Below are positions 14,992-23,108 of a stretch of 33,917 nt of DNA, piece by piece; within the stretch, counting starts at the first letter, position 1, and every line of letters starts with the position of its first letter. The stretch covers positions 1 through 33,917 of the forward strand of contig CAMWIU010000008.1 in NCBI GenBank assembly GCA_947174385.1, given 5' to 3'. The stretch comes from an uncultured Treponema sp. Its GTDB lineage: Bacteria > Spirochaetota > Spirochaetia > Treponematales > Treponemataceae. The notes under the pieces are model-generated. The model was not told where the DNA came from. It searched no databases and was given only the letters and a program-made list of their open reading frames with translations. Position numbers and translations under genes: made by a program.

Positions 14992-16230
14992 TTATTTTTT
15001 CGCGTCTTTTTTCCACGGATTTATTCTCATATACGTTTCGCCGCGTTCGCTTCCGACGGAAACAATTCCGACCGGCGTGTTCGTGAACTCTTCGATGAAC
15101 TCGATGTACGCCTTGGCGTTTTTGGGCATCTTGGAATACGAGCCGCATTCCTTGAGATTTTTCTTCCATCCCGCGAACTTCTGCAAAACTGGCTTCGCCG
15201 CGTTGAGTGCCGGAATGCTCGTGGGAAATTCCGTGACGATTTTTCCGTCGATTTCGTAGGCGACGCACGCTTCGATTTCGTCCATCGTGTCGTAAATGTC
15301 CAAATGCGTGAGCACGAGCGAATCGATTGAATTGACATGGCATGCGTAGCGAAGCGCGACCAAATCCAAATATCCGCAACGGCGCGGACGGCCAGTCGTC
15401 ACGCCGAATTCGTTTCCGGTCTTGCGCACGAAATCACAAAGTTCGCCTTCGCTTTCCGAATTGAATTCGCTCGGCATAGGTCCATTTCCCACGCGAGTTT
15501 CATACGCCTTAAACACGCCGAAAATCCTGTCAATCGCGCGCGGTCCGATTCCTGAACCTGTCGAAGCCCCTGCGGAACAAGATGCGCCGCTCGAAACATA
15601 AGGATAAGTTCCGCTGTCGATGTCGAGCATCGCGCCCTGCGCTCCTTCGAACAAAATATTTTCTTTGCGGCATTCCCACATTTTTTCCGCGATGTTCACG
15701 CGCATTGAAAGAAGCCGCGCCATATAAGGCTCGAGGAATTTTTTGTCCGCAGCATCCAAGTCGTCCATCTTTTCCTGCCAATCCAAATCGGCAAGGCGAA
15801 TTCCATCGCGCTCGGATTTCTGCGAATATGTCGTTCCGATTCCGCGCCCTGTCGTGCCGATGGGACGCTTGCGGGCGGCATCGCGTTTTTTGTCCATCTC
15901 GCGGTAGCCGGGCAAAACGATGTGCGCTCTGTCCGAAATGAAAACGCGACCTTCCCATTTTATTCCGTTGTCCTCAAGCATTTTCAACTCTTCGAAAAGT
16001 GCCTCAGGATCGATTACCATTCCAGAGCCGAGAAACACAGTTTTTTCAGGATAAAGAATTCCCGAAGGCACTTGGTGCAGCGCGTACTTTTTTTTGCCGA
16101 CAACAATCGTGTGGCCGGCATTCGCGCCGCCCGCGAAACGCACAACGTGCTTTGCCTTCTCCGCCAAAAAATCAACAATCTTACCTTTGCCTTCGTCGCC
16201 CCATTGAGCGCCCATCACAACAACATTCAT
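14992..16230 (-). CDS. purA: Adenylosuccinate synthetase
   Basis: Joins IMP and aspartate using GTP, the committed step from IMP to AMP. The start at MNVVVMGAQWGDEGKGK is chosen because GGAGG lies about seven bases upstream and the family begins exactly so. The ORF track adds 17 residues that run through the promoter. The 412-aa protein has the GTP loop GDEGKGK, AGGANAGHT, QGAMLDIDSGTYP and TTGRPRRCGYLD, all standard. Promoter and RBS are conventional, unlike the leaderless genes nearby. queD follows by 11 bases. Confidence 0.97.
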   Translation of the reverse strand: MNVVVMGAQWGDEGKGKIVDFLAEKAKHVVRFAGGANAGHTIVVGKKKYALHQVPSGILYPEKTVFLGSGMVIDPEALFEELKMLEDNGIKWEGRVFISDRAHIVLPGYREMDKKRDAARKRPIGTTGRGIGTTYSQKSERDGIRLADLDWQEKMDDLDAADKKFLEPYMARLLSMRVNIAEKMWECRKENILFEGAQGAMLDIDSGTYPYVSSGASCSAGASTGSGIGPRAIDRIFGVFKAYETRVGNGPMPSEFNSESEGELCDFVRKTGNEFGVTTGRPRRCGYLDLVALRYACHVNSIDSLVLTHLDIYDTMDEIEACVAYEIDGKIVTEFPTSIPALNAAKPVLQKFAGWKKNLKECGSYSKMPKNAKAYIEFIEEFTNTPVGIVSVGSERGETYMRINPWKKDAKK

Positions 16231-16252
16231 CAAAAGGCCTCCAAACGAAAAG

Positions 16253-16281
16253 AGTATATCACAAAACGCGCGTTTGTGCAA
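16253..16281 (-). promoter_or_regulatory. Promoter of purA
   Basis: Minus-strand TTGCAC, 17-bp spacer, TATACT. It leaves a short leader with a GGAGG site. The spacer contains the palindrome ACGCGCGT, which could be chance. Confidence 0.8.
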
Positions 16282-16341
16282 GGATGAAATTTGTATTATG
16301 AAAAGATTTGAAAAACCGCCGCGAGATTGATAGAAACCAGT

Positions 16342-17274
16342 TTATAAAATCCGCTCTTCGCCGACAACATCATCTTCGTACATGTCATTCGTGTGTAAAA
16401 AATCGAATGCGCCCAAATACACTGTTTCAATTTCTTCCGCGACAGAATCTTCGCATTCGTAATCTATGGAATATTTTAATTTTTCCATGAGAAAATGCGG
16501 TATCTCGGATTCTTGTTTTTTGCCTTGCGCATTTCCGTTGAGACTTTGCGCCGATGAATCGAAAAGCGAATTTACAGCCGCGTCTTTGTCTTCTATCGTG
16601 AACGGCAGAAACAAATAGAGATCGTCTCTGTGCGTTTTAAAATTTAGTTCGTTGTTCAAAAGTTTCACAAGGCACTTGTTTTCGCAAATGCAAACTTTTT
16701 CATCGTTTTCAATCGTGCGCCTTTGCACAAAAAAGTGATTGCGCAAAAATATTTGTCCGCCATCGGAAACAGTCGTTCCGGAAATATCCATCCGAGCTTC
16801 CTTGACTTTTCCAAGGCTTCCGTCATTCCGCTTTTCTCGCTCGACAAGTCCGTATTTGTCCGCAAGCTCGTTTAAATATGCAATCCAAGCATCGGAAAGT
16901 GCCTTGCTCGCGCCGCTTTCTTTGCCTCTATACTTTTCACGAATCGCGACAGAAATTATGTAGATGTGACAGCCCGGCACATAGTCCGTCATTTCTTCCG
17001 GCTCAATGTCGTCATCGCGGATTTGCTCGCTTCCGCACATTATATCATGGAATGTTTCTTCGTTGACGGGGAAAAAGTTTATGTAGCCCGCAGTTTCGCC
17101 CGTCTCCGCATTTTCCAGCACGACAAACGTTTCCTTGTTTTTGCGATAACGCTTTTCCATCTGCTCGAGCGCGCCTTCCATGCCGAGGTCGGAGTAAACT
17201 TCTTTGTCTATGTCCATTATCTTTTTAAGATAATCAAAACCGAGTTCCTCGCCTTTCAGGATTTTGTAGGTCAT
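16342..17274 (-). CDS. GNAT-like N-acetyltransferase domain protein
   Basis: The start at MTYKILKGEELG is fixed by AGGAGG six bases upstream; the ORF-track start overlaps the end of the preceding lipoprotein gene. The product is 310 aa. The region around residues 45-165 resembles a GNAT fold: FVVLENAETGETAGYINFF (strands beta2-4), then IYIISVAIREKYRGKESG matching acetyl-CoA motif A (V-x-I-R-x-x-Y-R-G-x-x-x-G), followed by a helix. An insert rich in charged residues and an acidic tail make it longer than usual GNAT proteins. Substrate unknown. It follows the lipoprotein gene by 35 bases in the same operon, under the promoter bearing the operator-like repeats. Confidence 0.7.
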   Translation of the reverse strand: MTYKILKGEELGFDYLKKIMDIDKEVYSDLGMEGALEQMEKRYRKNKETFVVLENAETGETAGYINFFPVNEETFHDIMCGSEQIRDDDIEPEEMTDYVPGCHIYIISVAIREKYRGKESGASKALSDAWIAYLNELADKYGLVEREKRNDGSLGKVKEARMDISGTTVSDGGQIFLRNHFFVQRRTIENDEKVCICENKCLVKLLNNELNFKTHRDDLYLFLPFTIEDKDAAVNSLFDSSAQSLNGNAQGKKQESEIPHFLMEKLKYSIDYECEDSVAEEIETVYLGAFDFLHTNDMYEDDVVGEERIL

Positions 17275-17309
17275 AAAGTCCTCCTTAGAAAAATCATTTA
17301 TATTGACCA

Positions 17310-18236
17310 TTACATTGTGCGGTCGTCAATACTTTGAATATTGGTTTTTTCATCCACTGTATAATCGTAAAGCGTTTCAAGACTGCGGTTAGGAAGGGCA
17401 TTGTTGATATTGACATCATTTGTCTTCGCAAAATCGTGCAGACCATACAAACTTTCGTTATACAAGGCTAACTCTACAACTTTTTTTAATACCGCGCTAT
17501 CTATACCTGTGTTAAGACTAATTGAAGTTAATTCTTCATTCATAATTTCTTTGGCTTTCTTGTTGTTATCAGCAGTTAGGTCGTCGTAATTAAGGTTACC
17601 AGCATTTTTTAACTCCAACTTGAAAAAGGAGTTATCAGCACCAGTTATTTCTTTATTTGTTGTAAATCCTTTGGCATTTTTCCAATCACCCATTGATTCA
17701 TTATAGGCATTCGCTGCTAATAAATGGTAAGTGGCTCGGTATCGGTTAAGTTTAGTGGTAGTAGAAAGATTTTTTTCAAATTCGGCAAAAACTTGGGCAA
17801 TGGCAAGATTATTTGCGTCGATATTATCGGCTATATTTTGATTATAGTTAAAACTATTTAACACTGTTTTGATTTTTTTACCCAAGGTAGAAGATTCATA
17901 CTGCAAGTCTTGGTTTAATGCGTTAACTTTTTGGTTCATAAATGTTTTAGCGTTGGTGTAGCGAGTTTCAAATTCTGTATCTTGGTTAATGTCGTATGAA
18001 GTCCAATCGGCATTGCTTTCCACAAATCGTTGTCCGCCAAATTCTTCGTTGATATAGTATGTAGGTTGCGTGTTTTGTCCGTTACCACCATTGCCGCTGC
18101 CATCTTGTTCGATAACATTGCCACCTGCCGGTTGGCTGCAACCCGCGGTACCCGCCATTAACGCGGTCGCCAAAACGCCCGTTAATAATCCTTTGGTGAA
18201 ATATTTGCCTAATTTCTTTAATTTATTATTTTCCAT
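17310..18236 (-). CDS. Predicted lipoprotein, Asn-rich, unrecognised family
   Basis: The start at MENNKLKKLGKYF is preferred (AAAGGA upstream); a GTG five codons earlier is possible. The 308-aa product has a basic n-region, a hydrophobic core (GLLTGVLATALMAGTAG) and a lipobox-like TAGC, then a Gly/Asn linker and a helical, Asn- and Thr-rich body with no recognised domain. The DNA is visibly more AT-rich than the flanking genes and uses codons such as TTA and GTA freely, which suggests horizontal acquisition. It is the first gene of a lipoprotein-GNAT operon, divergent from an XRE regulator. Its promoter spacer is filled by an operator-like repeat, so it is probably repressed by that regulator. 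Function unknown. Confidence 0.75.
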   Translation of the reverse strand: MENNKLKKLGKYFTKGLLTGVLATALMAGTAGCSQPAGGNVIEQDGSGNGGNGQNTQPTYYINEEFGGQRFVESNADWTSYDINQDTEFETRYTNAKTFMNQKVNALNQDLQYESSTLGKKIKTVLNSFNYNQNIADNIDANNLAIAQVFAEFEKNLSTTTKLNRYRATYHLLAANAYNESMGDWKNAKGFTTNKEITGADNSFFKLELKNAGNLNYDDLTADNNKKAKEIMNEELTSISLNTGIDSAVLKKVVELALYNESLYGLHDFAKTNDVNINNALPNRSLETLYDYTVDEKTNIQSIDDRTM

Positions 18237-18268
18237 TCTTCCTTTGTCCACTCACTTCTTTCTTCTCA

Positions 18269-18350
18269 ACTACGAAAAATTAAGTGTTCGCAAAGAATAT
18301 ACACGAAAAATAACGTGTAGTCAAGCAAATTTTACGAAAATTGAAGTATT
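18269..18350. promoter_or_regulatory. Three operator-like repeats with exact 31-bp spacing (XRE binding sites)
   Basis: Three similar sites in the divergent gap: ACGAAAAATTAAGT at 18272, ACGAAAAATAACGT at 18303 and ACGAAAATTGAAGT at 18334. The shared form is ACG-N8-(A/C)GT, a short inverted repeat; the middle copy extends to ACACG/CGTGT. Starts are exactly 31 bp apart, about three helical turns, so all face the same side of the DNA. The middle site fills the -35/-10 spacer of the lipoprotein promoter, the first lies just after its start site, and the third abuts the regulator gene's putative -10. The arrangement implies cooperative repression and autoregulation (inference). Confidence 0.75.
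18296..18324 (-). promoter_or_regulatory. Promoter of the lipoprotein-GNAT operon
   Basis: Minus-strand TTGACT, 17-bp spacer, TATATT. The spacer coincides with the middle operator-like repeat, so a bound regulator would block RNA polymerase. Confidence 0.8.
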
Positions 18351-18358
18351 TTTTTACT

Positions 18359-18703
18359 ATGAGTTCGGAATTCAAAGCAAATTTGCGAGACCAGCTTTCA
18401 TATTTGGGAATGACGGTTCAAGAACTGGCAGATAAATCCAAGATTTCAAAGCGCACAATCGAAAATTATCTAAGCAAGCGTGGCACGATTCCGCCTGCCG
18501 ATTATGCCTGCCGCATTGCGAGCGTGCTGGGCGTTTCGGTGGAATGGCTTGTTATGGGGCACAATGAAAAGAAATGTCAAGAAAATTCAGAAGAAACGGA
18601 ATTGCGCTCGTTCATAAAAAAGCTGTCTTCTCTTTCGCCCGAAGTGAGAGACGCAATAAGGACACTCGTTTTTGCAGCTTACAAAGCCCATCGCGAGTTT
18701 TGA
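18359..18703 (+). CDS. XRE-family helix-turn-helix transcriptional regulator
   Basis: A 114-aa protein from MSSEFKANLRDQL; the ORF-track start six codons earlier runs into the operator region. Residues about 8-65 form a Cro/CI-type HTH: LSYLGMTVQELADKSKISK with the recognition helix near SKRTIENYLSKR, then IASVLGVSVEWLVMG, the usual fifth-helix ending. The C-terminal 45 residues are helical and charged and probably dimerise. It lacks a peptidase or sensor domain. Divergent from the lipoprotein-GNAT operon with three evenly spaced operator-like sites between, it is most likely the repressor of that operon and of itself. The start lacks a Shine-Dalgarno; a weak TATTTT lies six bases upstream. 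Confidence 0.88.
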   Translation: MSSEFKANLRDQLSYLGMTVQELADKSKISKRTIENYLSKRGTIPPADYACRIASVLGVSVEWLVMGHNEKKCQENSEETELRSFIKKLSSLSPEVRDAIRTLVFAAYKAHREF

Positions 18704-18781
18704 TGGAAAGCCTACGAATTTTCAATGATTAAAATTTTTAATGATTAAAAATTTGCATGAAAAACCGTATGAATTTGTAAA

Positions 18782-18809
18782 CATTAAAAATTTTGAAGAA
18801 TTTTTAATG
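18782..18809. repeat. AT-only hairpin leading into the tandem array
   Basis: CATTAAAAATT / AATTTTTAATG, an 11-bp perfect stem with a six-base loop, 79 bases after the XRE stop. The right arm is also the head of array unit 1. It may act as a weak terminator for the regulator gene, though it has few GC pairs. Confidence 0.5.
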
Positions 18810-18984
18810 ATCTATTACGAGCGTTTTTAATAGTCTATAACGTACGTTTTTAATGATCCATCACGGTCGTTTTTAATAGTCTATCACGTAGGTTTTCAAT
18901 GATTGAAAAGTGCCGTTTTTAACAGTCCTTAACAAGGGTTTTCAACGATTGAAAATCGCATGTTTTGCATTCCATAAACACTCT
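18800..18984. repeat. 23-bp direct repeat array, seven clear units plus a decayed eighth
   Basis: Units start at 18800, 18823, 18846, 18869, 18892, 18915 and 18938, each exactly 23 bp and head-to-tail without spacers, with a degenerate eighth at 18961 or 18962. The common head is GTTTT(T/C)AA(T/C). Odd units continue GAT, even units AGT, so the higher-order period is 46 bp. Related heads also occur at 18719 and 18735. The tail runs into a short direct repeat ACTCTGCCAA (18980 and 18992). A 23-bp period cannot keep a reading frame and no ORF uses it. The 18704-19073 gap holds nothing else recognisable. It could be protein-binding iterons or a decaying minisatellite. Confidence 0.85.
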
Positions 18985-19073
18985 GCCAAATACTCTGCCA
19001 ACGACTGACTTTCTAACTTCGTAAGATACCTTGATTTTAGATTATAATTGCGACAAATGCGCCTCAAAGCCAC

Positions 19074-19102
19074 TTTACAAAATCCGCGCGATTTGATATA
19101 AT
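19074..19102 (+). promoter_or_regulatory. Promoter of guaB
   Basis: TTTACA, 17-bp spacer, TATAAT, giving a leader of about 65 bases. The leader contains a small hairpin CGTGT-GCAAA-ACACG shortly before the AGGAG site; no known riboswitch is recognised. Confidence 0.85.
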
Positions 19103-19172
19103 ATTTGCCAAATTTATCTAAAAAGCAAATCTTTTTCGTGTGCAAAACACGCATTGAATATTAGGAGAAATT

Positions 19173-20684
19173 ATGGCGTATTTTTTTGAAGAACCTTCAC
19201 ACACTTTCGACGAATATCTTTTGATTCCGGGCTACACTTCCGCGGAATGCATTCCGTCAAATGTTTCTTTGCGCACGCCGATTGTGCGTTTCAACAAGCG
19301 CGCGGGCGAGCAAAGTTCCCTCTATATGAACATTCCGATGGTGAGCGCGGTGATGCAGTCGGTTTCCAACGACAAGATGGCGATCGCGCTGGCAAAGGAA
19401 GGCGGCGTTTCGTTCATTTTCGGCTCGCAAAGCATCGCAGACCAAGCCGCAATGATTGCCCACGTCAAAATGTACAAGGCTGGTTTTGTCACGAGCGACA
19501 CGAACATTCGTCCGAATCAGACTTTGGCGGAACTCACGAAAAAAATCGCCGAAACCGGGCATTCTACCGTCGCAGTCACCGAAAACGGCGAGCACAACGG
19601 AAAGCTTGTCGGCATTATCACCGAGCGCGATTTCCGGCTTGGACATTGCTCAAGCGATGCGACTGTAGGCGAATACATGACGGCTCTCAAGGATTTGGTC
19701 GTGGGGCACAGCGACATCACTCTTGAAGAGGCGAACGAGTTGATTTGGAAGCACAAAATCAATCAGCTTCCCGTGGTGGACAAAGACGGCAATTTGCAAT
19801 ATTTGATTTTCCGCAAGGATTACGAAAGCCACGAGGAGCACCCGAACGAACTTTTAGACAGCGACAAGCGTTACATCGTGGGCGCGGGAATCAACACGCG
19901 CGACTATATGGAAAGAGTGCCGATGCTTCTTTCGGCTGGCGCGGACATTTTCTGCCTTGATTCTTCCGAAGGTTTCACCGAATGGCAGCGCAGGGCGTTG
20001 AACGACATTCACACGAAATTCGGAAAGGACGTGAAAGTGGGCGCGGGAAATGTCGTGGACGCGGAAGGCTTCCGCTTTTTGGCTGAGGCTGGCGCGGACT
20101 TCGTGAAAATCGGAATTGGCGGCGGCTCAATTTGCATCACGCGCGAGCAAAAGGGAATCGGGCGCGGACAGGCTACTGCCACAATCGAAGTTGCCAAGGC
20201 GCGCGACGAATATTTCAAGGAAACAGGAATCTACGTTCCGATTTGTTCGGACGGCGGAATCGTGCACGACAACCACATCACGCTCGCGCTTGCTATGGGC
20301 GCGGATTTCGTGATGCTCGGCCGATATTTTGCGCGCTTCGACGAATCGCCAACAAACAAGCTCATTGTCAATGGAAACTACGTCAAAGAATATTGGGGCG
20401 AAGGCTCGAACCGCGCGCGCAACTGGCAACGCTACGATTTGGGCGGCGCGAAAAAAATGGCGTTCGAAGAAGGCGTGGACAGCTACGTTCCTTACGCGGG
20501 AAGTTTGCACGACAATGTTCAAATTACGCTCAGCAAAATCGTTCACACGATGTGCAATTGCGGCGCGATTTCGATTCCTGAATTGCAGGAAAAAGCGAAA
20601 ATCACTTTGGTAAGCCCCGCGTCAATTCGCGAAGGCGGCGCGCACGATGTTGTCGTAAAGAACACTACCATTCGCGCGGAATAA
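19173..20684 (+). CDS. guaB: IMP dehydrogenase
   Basis: Oxidises IMP to XMP with NAD, the committed step to GMP. The 503-aa protein has the catalytic barrel interrupted by two CBS domains (about 95-215). The active-site Cys is in [19 protein letters not shown], and the mobile flap has NWQRYDLGG. These blocks resemble the IMPDH clade of Tritrichomonas and some spirochaetes and clostridia more than the common GPGSICTTR bacterial type. AGGAG lies six bases before the ATG and the promoter is strong. It appears monocistronic; a palindrome follows the stop. With purA and the pur operon it completes IMP-to-nucleotide branching. Confidence 0.96.
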   Translation: MAYFFEEPSHTFDEYLLIPGYTSAECIPSNVSLRTPIVRFNKRAGEQSSLYMNIPMVSAVMQSVSNDKMAIALAKEGGVSFIFGSQSIADQAAMIAHVKMYKAGFVTSDTNIRPNQTLAELTKKIAETGHSTVAVTENGEHNGKLVGIITERDFRLGHCSSDATVGEYMTALKDLVVGHSDITLEEANELIWKHKINQLPVVDKDGNLQYLIFRKDYESHEEHPNELLDSDKRYIVGAGINTRDYMERVPMLLSAGADIFCLDSSEGFTEWQRRALNDIHTKFGKDVKVGAGNVVDAEGFRFLAEAGADFVKIGIGGGSICITREQKGIGRGQATATIEVAKARDEYFKETGIYVPICSDGGIVHDNHITLALAMGADFVMLGRYFARFDESPTNKLIVNGNYVKEYWGEGSNRARNWQRYDLGGAKKMAFEEGVDSYVPYAGSLHDNVQITLSKIVHTMCNCGAISIPELQEKAKITLVSPASIREGGAHDVVVKNTTIRAE

Positions 20685-20704
20685 GGATTTTTTAACGTTG
20701 AGCG

Positions 20705-20730
20705 TGACAGCCTTTGCAAAGGCTGCGTCA
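20705..20730. terminator. Palindrome between convergent guaB and pbpC
   Basis: AGCCTTTGCAAAGGCT is a perfect 16-bp palindrome flanked by TGAC/GTCA. It lies 20 bases after guaB and just before the pbpC stop. T-tracts are weak on both strands, so efficiency is uncertain. Confidence 0.5.
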
Positions 20731-20734
20731 AAAA

Positions 20735-23026
20735 TCACATTCCGTCTTCGACAATCTTGAATTGCCTTGTTCGCCGAGTTCCGTTGGAATCGGTTATGGT
20801 GAGCGTGTGCCATCCCACTTGTGGACGCAGAGCCATTGTATGCTCGCCTTGAGTTTCTCCCAAAAACTCGCCGTCCAAATCCCAATACAGCACGGCGGAT
20901 TTCGAACGAGAAGCCGCCTGCATCACGGTACTGCCTGGCGTTCCGTCAATTTCAATCGGAAGAATTATTTGCGCGCCTTGTTCAGGAAACAAAATCGAAA
21001 GTTCATCCCTTTGCGCAAATTGATGCTCCGGCAAAAACGGCGGCAAGTGCTTGTAGCCCAAAGCCTGCTTCGTGTAATAATATTCGATTGACGGAGGAAG
21101 CACAAAGCGTTTTTCGATTATGGGAAGAAAGCCTTCGTATTCGCCTTTCATGTCGGATACTGTCGCTTGGAATTTTCTATCGGGAGTGAGCGAAATGATT
21201 TTGCAATACGGACAAAGTTTGCCCAAAGGCGCGGCGGACGGGCACAACACAATTTTTGTTTCGTTGCAATTTTCACTCGCCACAAATCCCGAATCGGCGC
21301 AAACAGTTTGTTCGCAAAGCGCATCGTTCGGAACGGAAATTTTTTCTTTTGGAGGCGGCATAATCGAAAACAAATCAAAAAGCACTGGAGCGGCCGTCGC
21401 CATGCTGCGCAAATTTTCGCTTCCCTGCCCTTCTGCATTGCCAACCCACACACCGATCGTGTAGTCCGCCGTCACTCCGATTGCCCAAGCATCGCGCTTT
21501 CCGTTTGACGTTCCTGTTTTCCAAGCGATTTTTCTTGATGCAGCGTAAGATTGCCAAAGTGCTTCTTCCGCAGGACGAGTTCCTTTTTCAAGCGCGTTCA
21601 AAGTAAGATACGCCGCACCCGCGCTCACAGGAAATTGTTTATTGAATATATGAACACTTGAACATATATTCATAAATGACGCATAAGACAAGACCGCTTC
21701 ACGGAGCGTAATTTCGCCGCCGCCCAAAATCAAAGGAAGCCCATAGTATTCCGCCGAACGGTCAAGCGTGGTAAAGCCGCAAAGTTTTAGATAATCCAAA
21801 AACTGCGTGATTCCATACTCGCGCAATTCGCGCACGGCAGGAATGTTCAAAGAGCGGCTCAAAGCTTCGTCCGCGCGCAACGCTCCGCAATATGTGTTGA
21901 CATTGTTTTCAGGCTTGTAATTCCCAATTCGCGTGGGAACGTCCATCACCAATTGTTGCGGCAGAAGCATTCCGTTGTCCAACATCGCCGCGAATAAAAA
22001 CGGCTTTAAAAGGCTTCCCGAACTTCGGCGTGAATTCACAATGTCCACGCTGTAATTTTTCGAATTGCGTTCGCGGCCAGTATTTCCAATGTAGGCGAGC
22101 GGCTCTCCAGTTTTTGTCCGCACAATCAGGCAAGCCAAATTGTTTATTCCCTGCCGCGAAAATTCCTGCGACCAATATTCCGCAATCCGGGCGGCATTTT
22201 GTTGAAGCGAGGAATCCAAAGTGGAATGGAATTTATTTTTGCGAGGCGAAGTCGATTTCAAATACTCAAGATAATGCAACGCGCCATTCGGGATAGGACG
22301 CGCTTTTTTCGGAAGCGGCTCGCTCAAAGCAAGAGCATATTCTTCTTCGCTCAAATATTTTTTTTTGAAAAGTTTTGTCAAAAGAGAATTGCGTTTTCGA
22401 AGAAAAATCTCGTCGTTAGTTCCGGGAAAAACAAGCGAAGGCTGATTTGGAAGCACCGCCAAAGCCGCGCTTTCCGCCCAAGTCAAATCTTTGCTCGGCC
22501 GCGCGAAATATCTCCAAGAAGCCGCCTCCAAGCCCACGACGTTTCCGCCAAACGGAGCGAGCGCACAATATAGCTCCAATATTTTTTTCTTGGAAAATCG
22601 TGCGTCAAGCAAAATCGCCAAAAACACTTCCTTTATTTTTTGCCCGTAAGTTCGCTTCGGATAATTTTGCAAAAGCCTAATTGTTTGCATCGTGATTGTC
22701 GAGCCGCCCGAAACTATTTTTCCCGCCCTTTTGTTGGAAGCGAACGCTCGCGCCACAGAAATAAAATCCACCCCCGGATGAAAATAAAATCTTTTGTCCT
22801 CAAAATTGACCAGCGCGATTTTAAAACGTTCGGACACTTCGTCAGGCTCAAACCGCCATTGCCCGTCGCTCGCACAAGTCGCGCCCAAAAGAATTCCGTC
22901 CTTGTCATACAACGCAAAAGAATACGGCAGATTTTTCGGCAAGAGAAAATGCGGAAGCGCGAAAAACAATGCGAGGAATGTTGCCAGCGCAACGCAAATT
23001 GATTTCATCGGACGTGGAATTGACAT
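20735..23026 (-). CDS. pbpC: Bifunctional penicillin-binding protein 1C
   Basis: Membrane-anchored peptidoglycan glycosyltransferase and transpeptidase. From MSIPRPMKS the protein is 763 aa, with one N-terminal membrane helix (about 8-30). The GT51 domain has the catalytic FEDKRFYFHPG near 76 and GGSTITMQ. The transpeptidase has SGSLLKP (SxxK), SLN in SRSLNIPAV, and KTGTSNGKRDAW. A C-terminal beta domain (about 670-763) is typical of PBP1C. The ORF-track ATG two codons upstream abuts the -10 box, so a normal start site falls at the A of the chosen ATG. No Shine-Dalgarno. A partner alpha-2-macroglobulin gene, often next to pbpC, is not present here. Confidence 0.93.
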   Translation of the reverse strand: MSIPRPMKSICVALATFLALFFALPHFLLPKNLPYSFALYDKDGILLGATCASDGQWRFEPDEVSERFKIALVNFEDKRFYFHPGVDFISVARAFASNKRAGKIVSGGSTITMQTIRLLQNYPKRTYGQKIKEVFLAILLDARFSKKKILELYCALAPFGGNVVGLEAASWRYFARPSKDLTWAESAALAVLPNQPSLVFPGTNDEIFLRKRNSLLTKLFKKKYLSEEEYALALSEPLPKKARPIPNGALHYLEYLKSTSPRKNKFHSTLDSSLQQNAARIAEYWSQEFSRQGINNLACLIVRTKTGEPLAYIGNTGRERNSKNYSVDIVNSRRSSGSLLKPFLFAAMLDNGMLLPQQLVMDVPTRIGNYKPENNVNTYCGALRADEALSRSLNIPAVRELREYGITQFLDYLKLCGFTTLDRSAEYYGLPLILGGGEITLREAVLSYASFMNICSSVHIFNKQFPVSAGAAYLTLNALEKGTRPAEEALWQSYAASRKIAWKTGTSNGKRDAWAIGVTADYTIGVWVGNAEGQGSENLRSMATAAPVLFDLFSIMPPPKEKISVPNDALCEQTVCADSGFVASENCNETKIVLCPSAAPLGKLCPYCKIISLTPDRKFQATVSDMKGEYEGFLPIIEKRFVLPPSIEYYYTKQALGYKHLPPFLPEHQFAQRDELSILFPEQGAQIILPIEIDGTPGSTVMQAASRSKSAVLYWDLDGEFLGETQGEHTMALRPQVGWHTLTITDSNGTRRTRQFKIVEDGM

Positions 23027-23032
23027 TGCCAT

Positions 23033-23061
23033 AATTTAGCCCAAAGCGAATTTTTTTTCAA
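23033..23061 (-). promoter_or_regulatory. Leaderless promoter of pbpC
   Basis: Minus-strand TTGAAA, 17-bp spacer, TAAATT, then six bases to the ATG at 23026. The upstream ATG at 23032 directly follows the -10 and would not be in the mRNA. Confidence 0.65.
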
Positions 23062-23108
23062 GCGGATTTGTATCGCACTGAACGACACACCCGCTCGTAA
23101 AAAATGCG

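Noticed and set aside
16231-16281. 17-residue N-terminal extension of PurA in the ORF track
   Set aside because: It spans the promoter and RBS; PurA proteins begin at the conserved MNVVVMGAQWGDEGKG position.
18719-18984. Possible CRISPR array
   Set aside because: Units are contiguous and diverge gradually with no unique spacers, and no cas gene is in the window.
19103-19172. Possible riboswitch in the guaB leader
   Set aside because: Only one five-pair hairpin is visible and no purine or other aptamer core is recognisable in about 65 bases.
23039-23108. Terminator after the activase
   Set aside because: An AGCGG/CCGCT-type hairpin is present but is followed by A-rich, not T-rich, sequence in the reading direction and overlaps the pbpC promoter.
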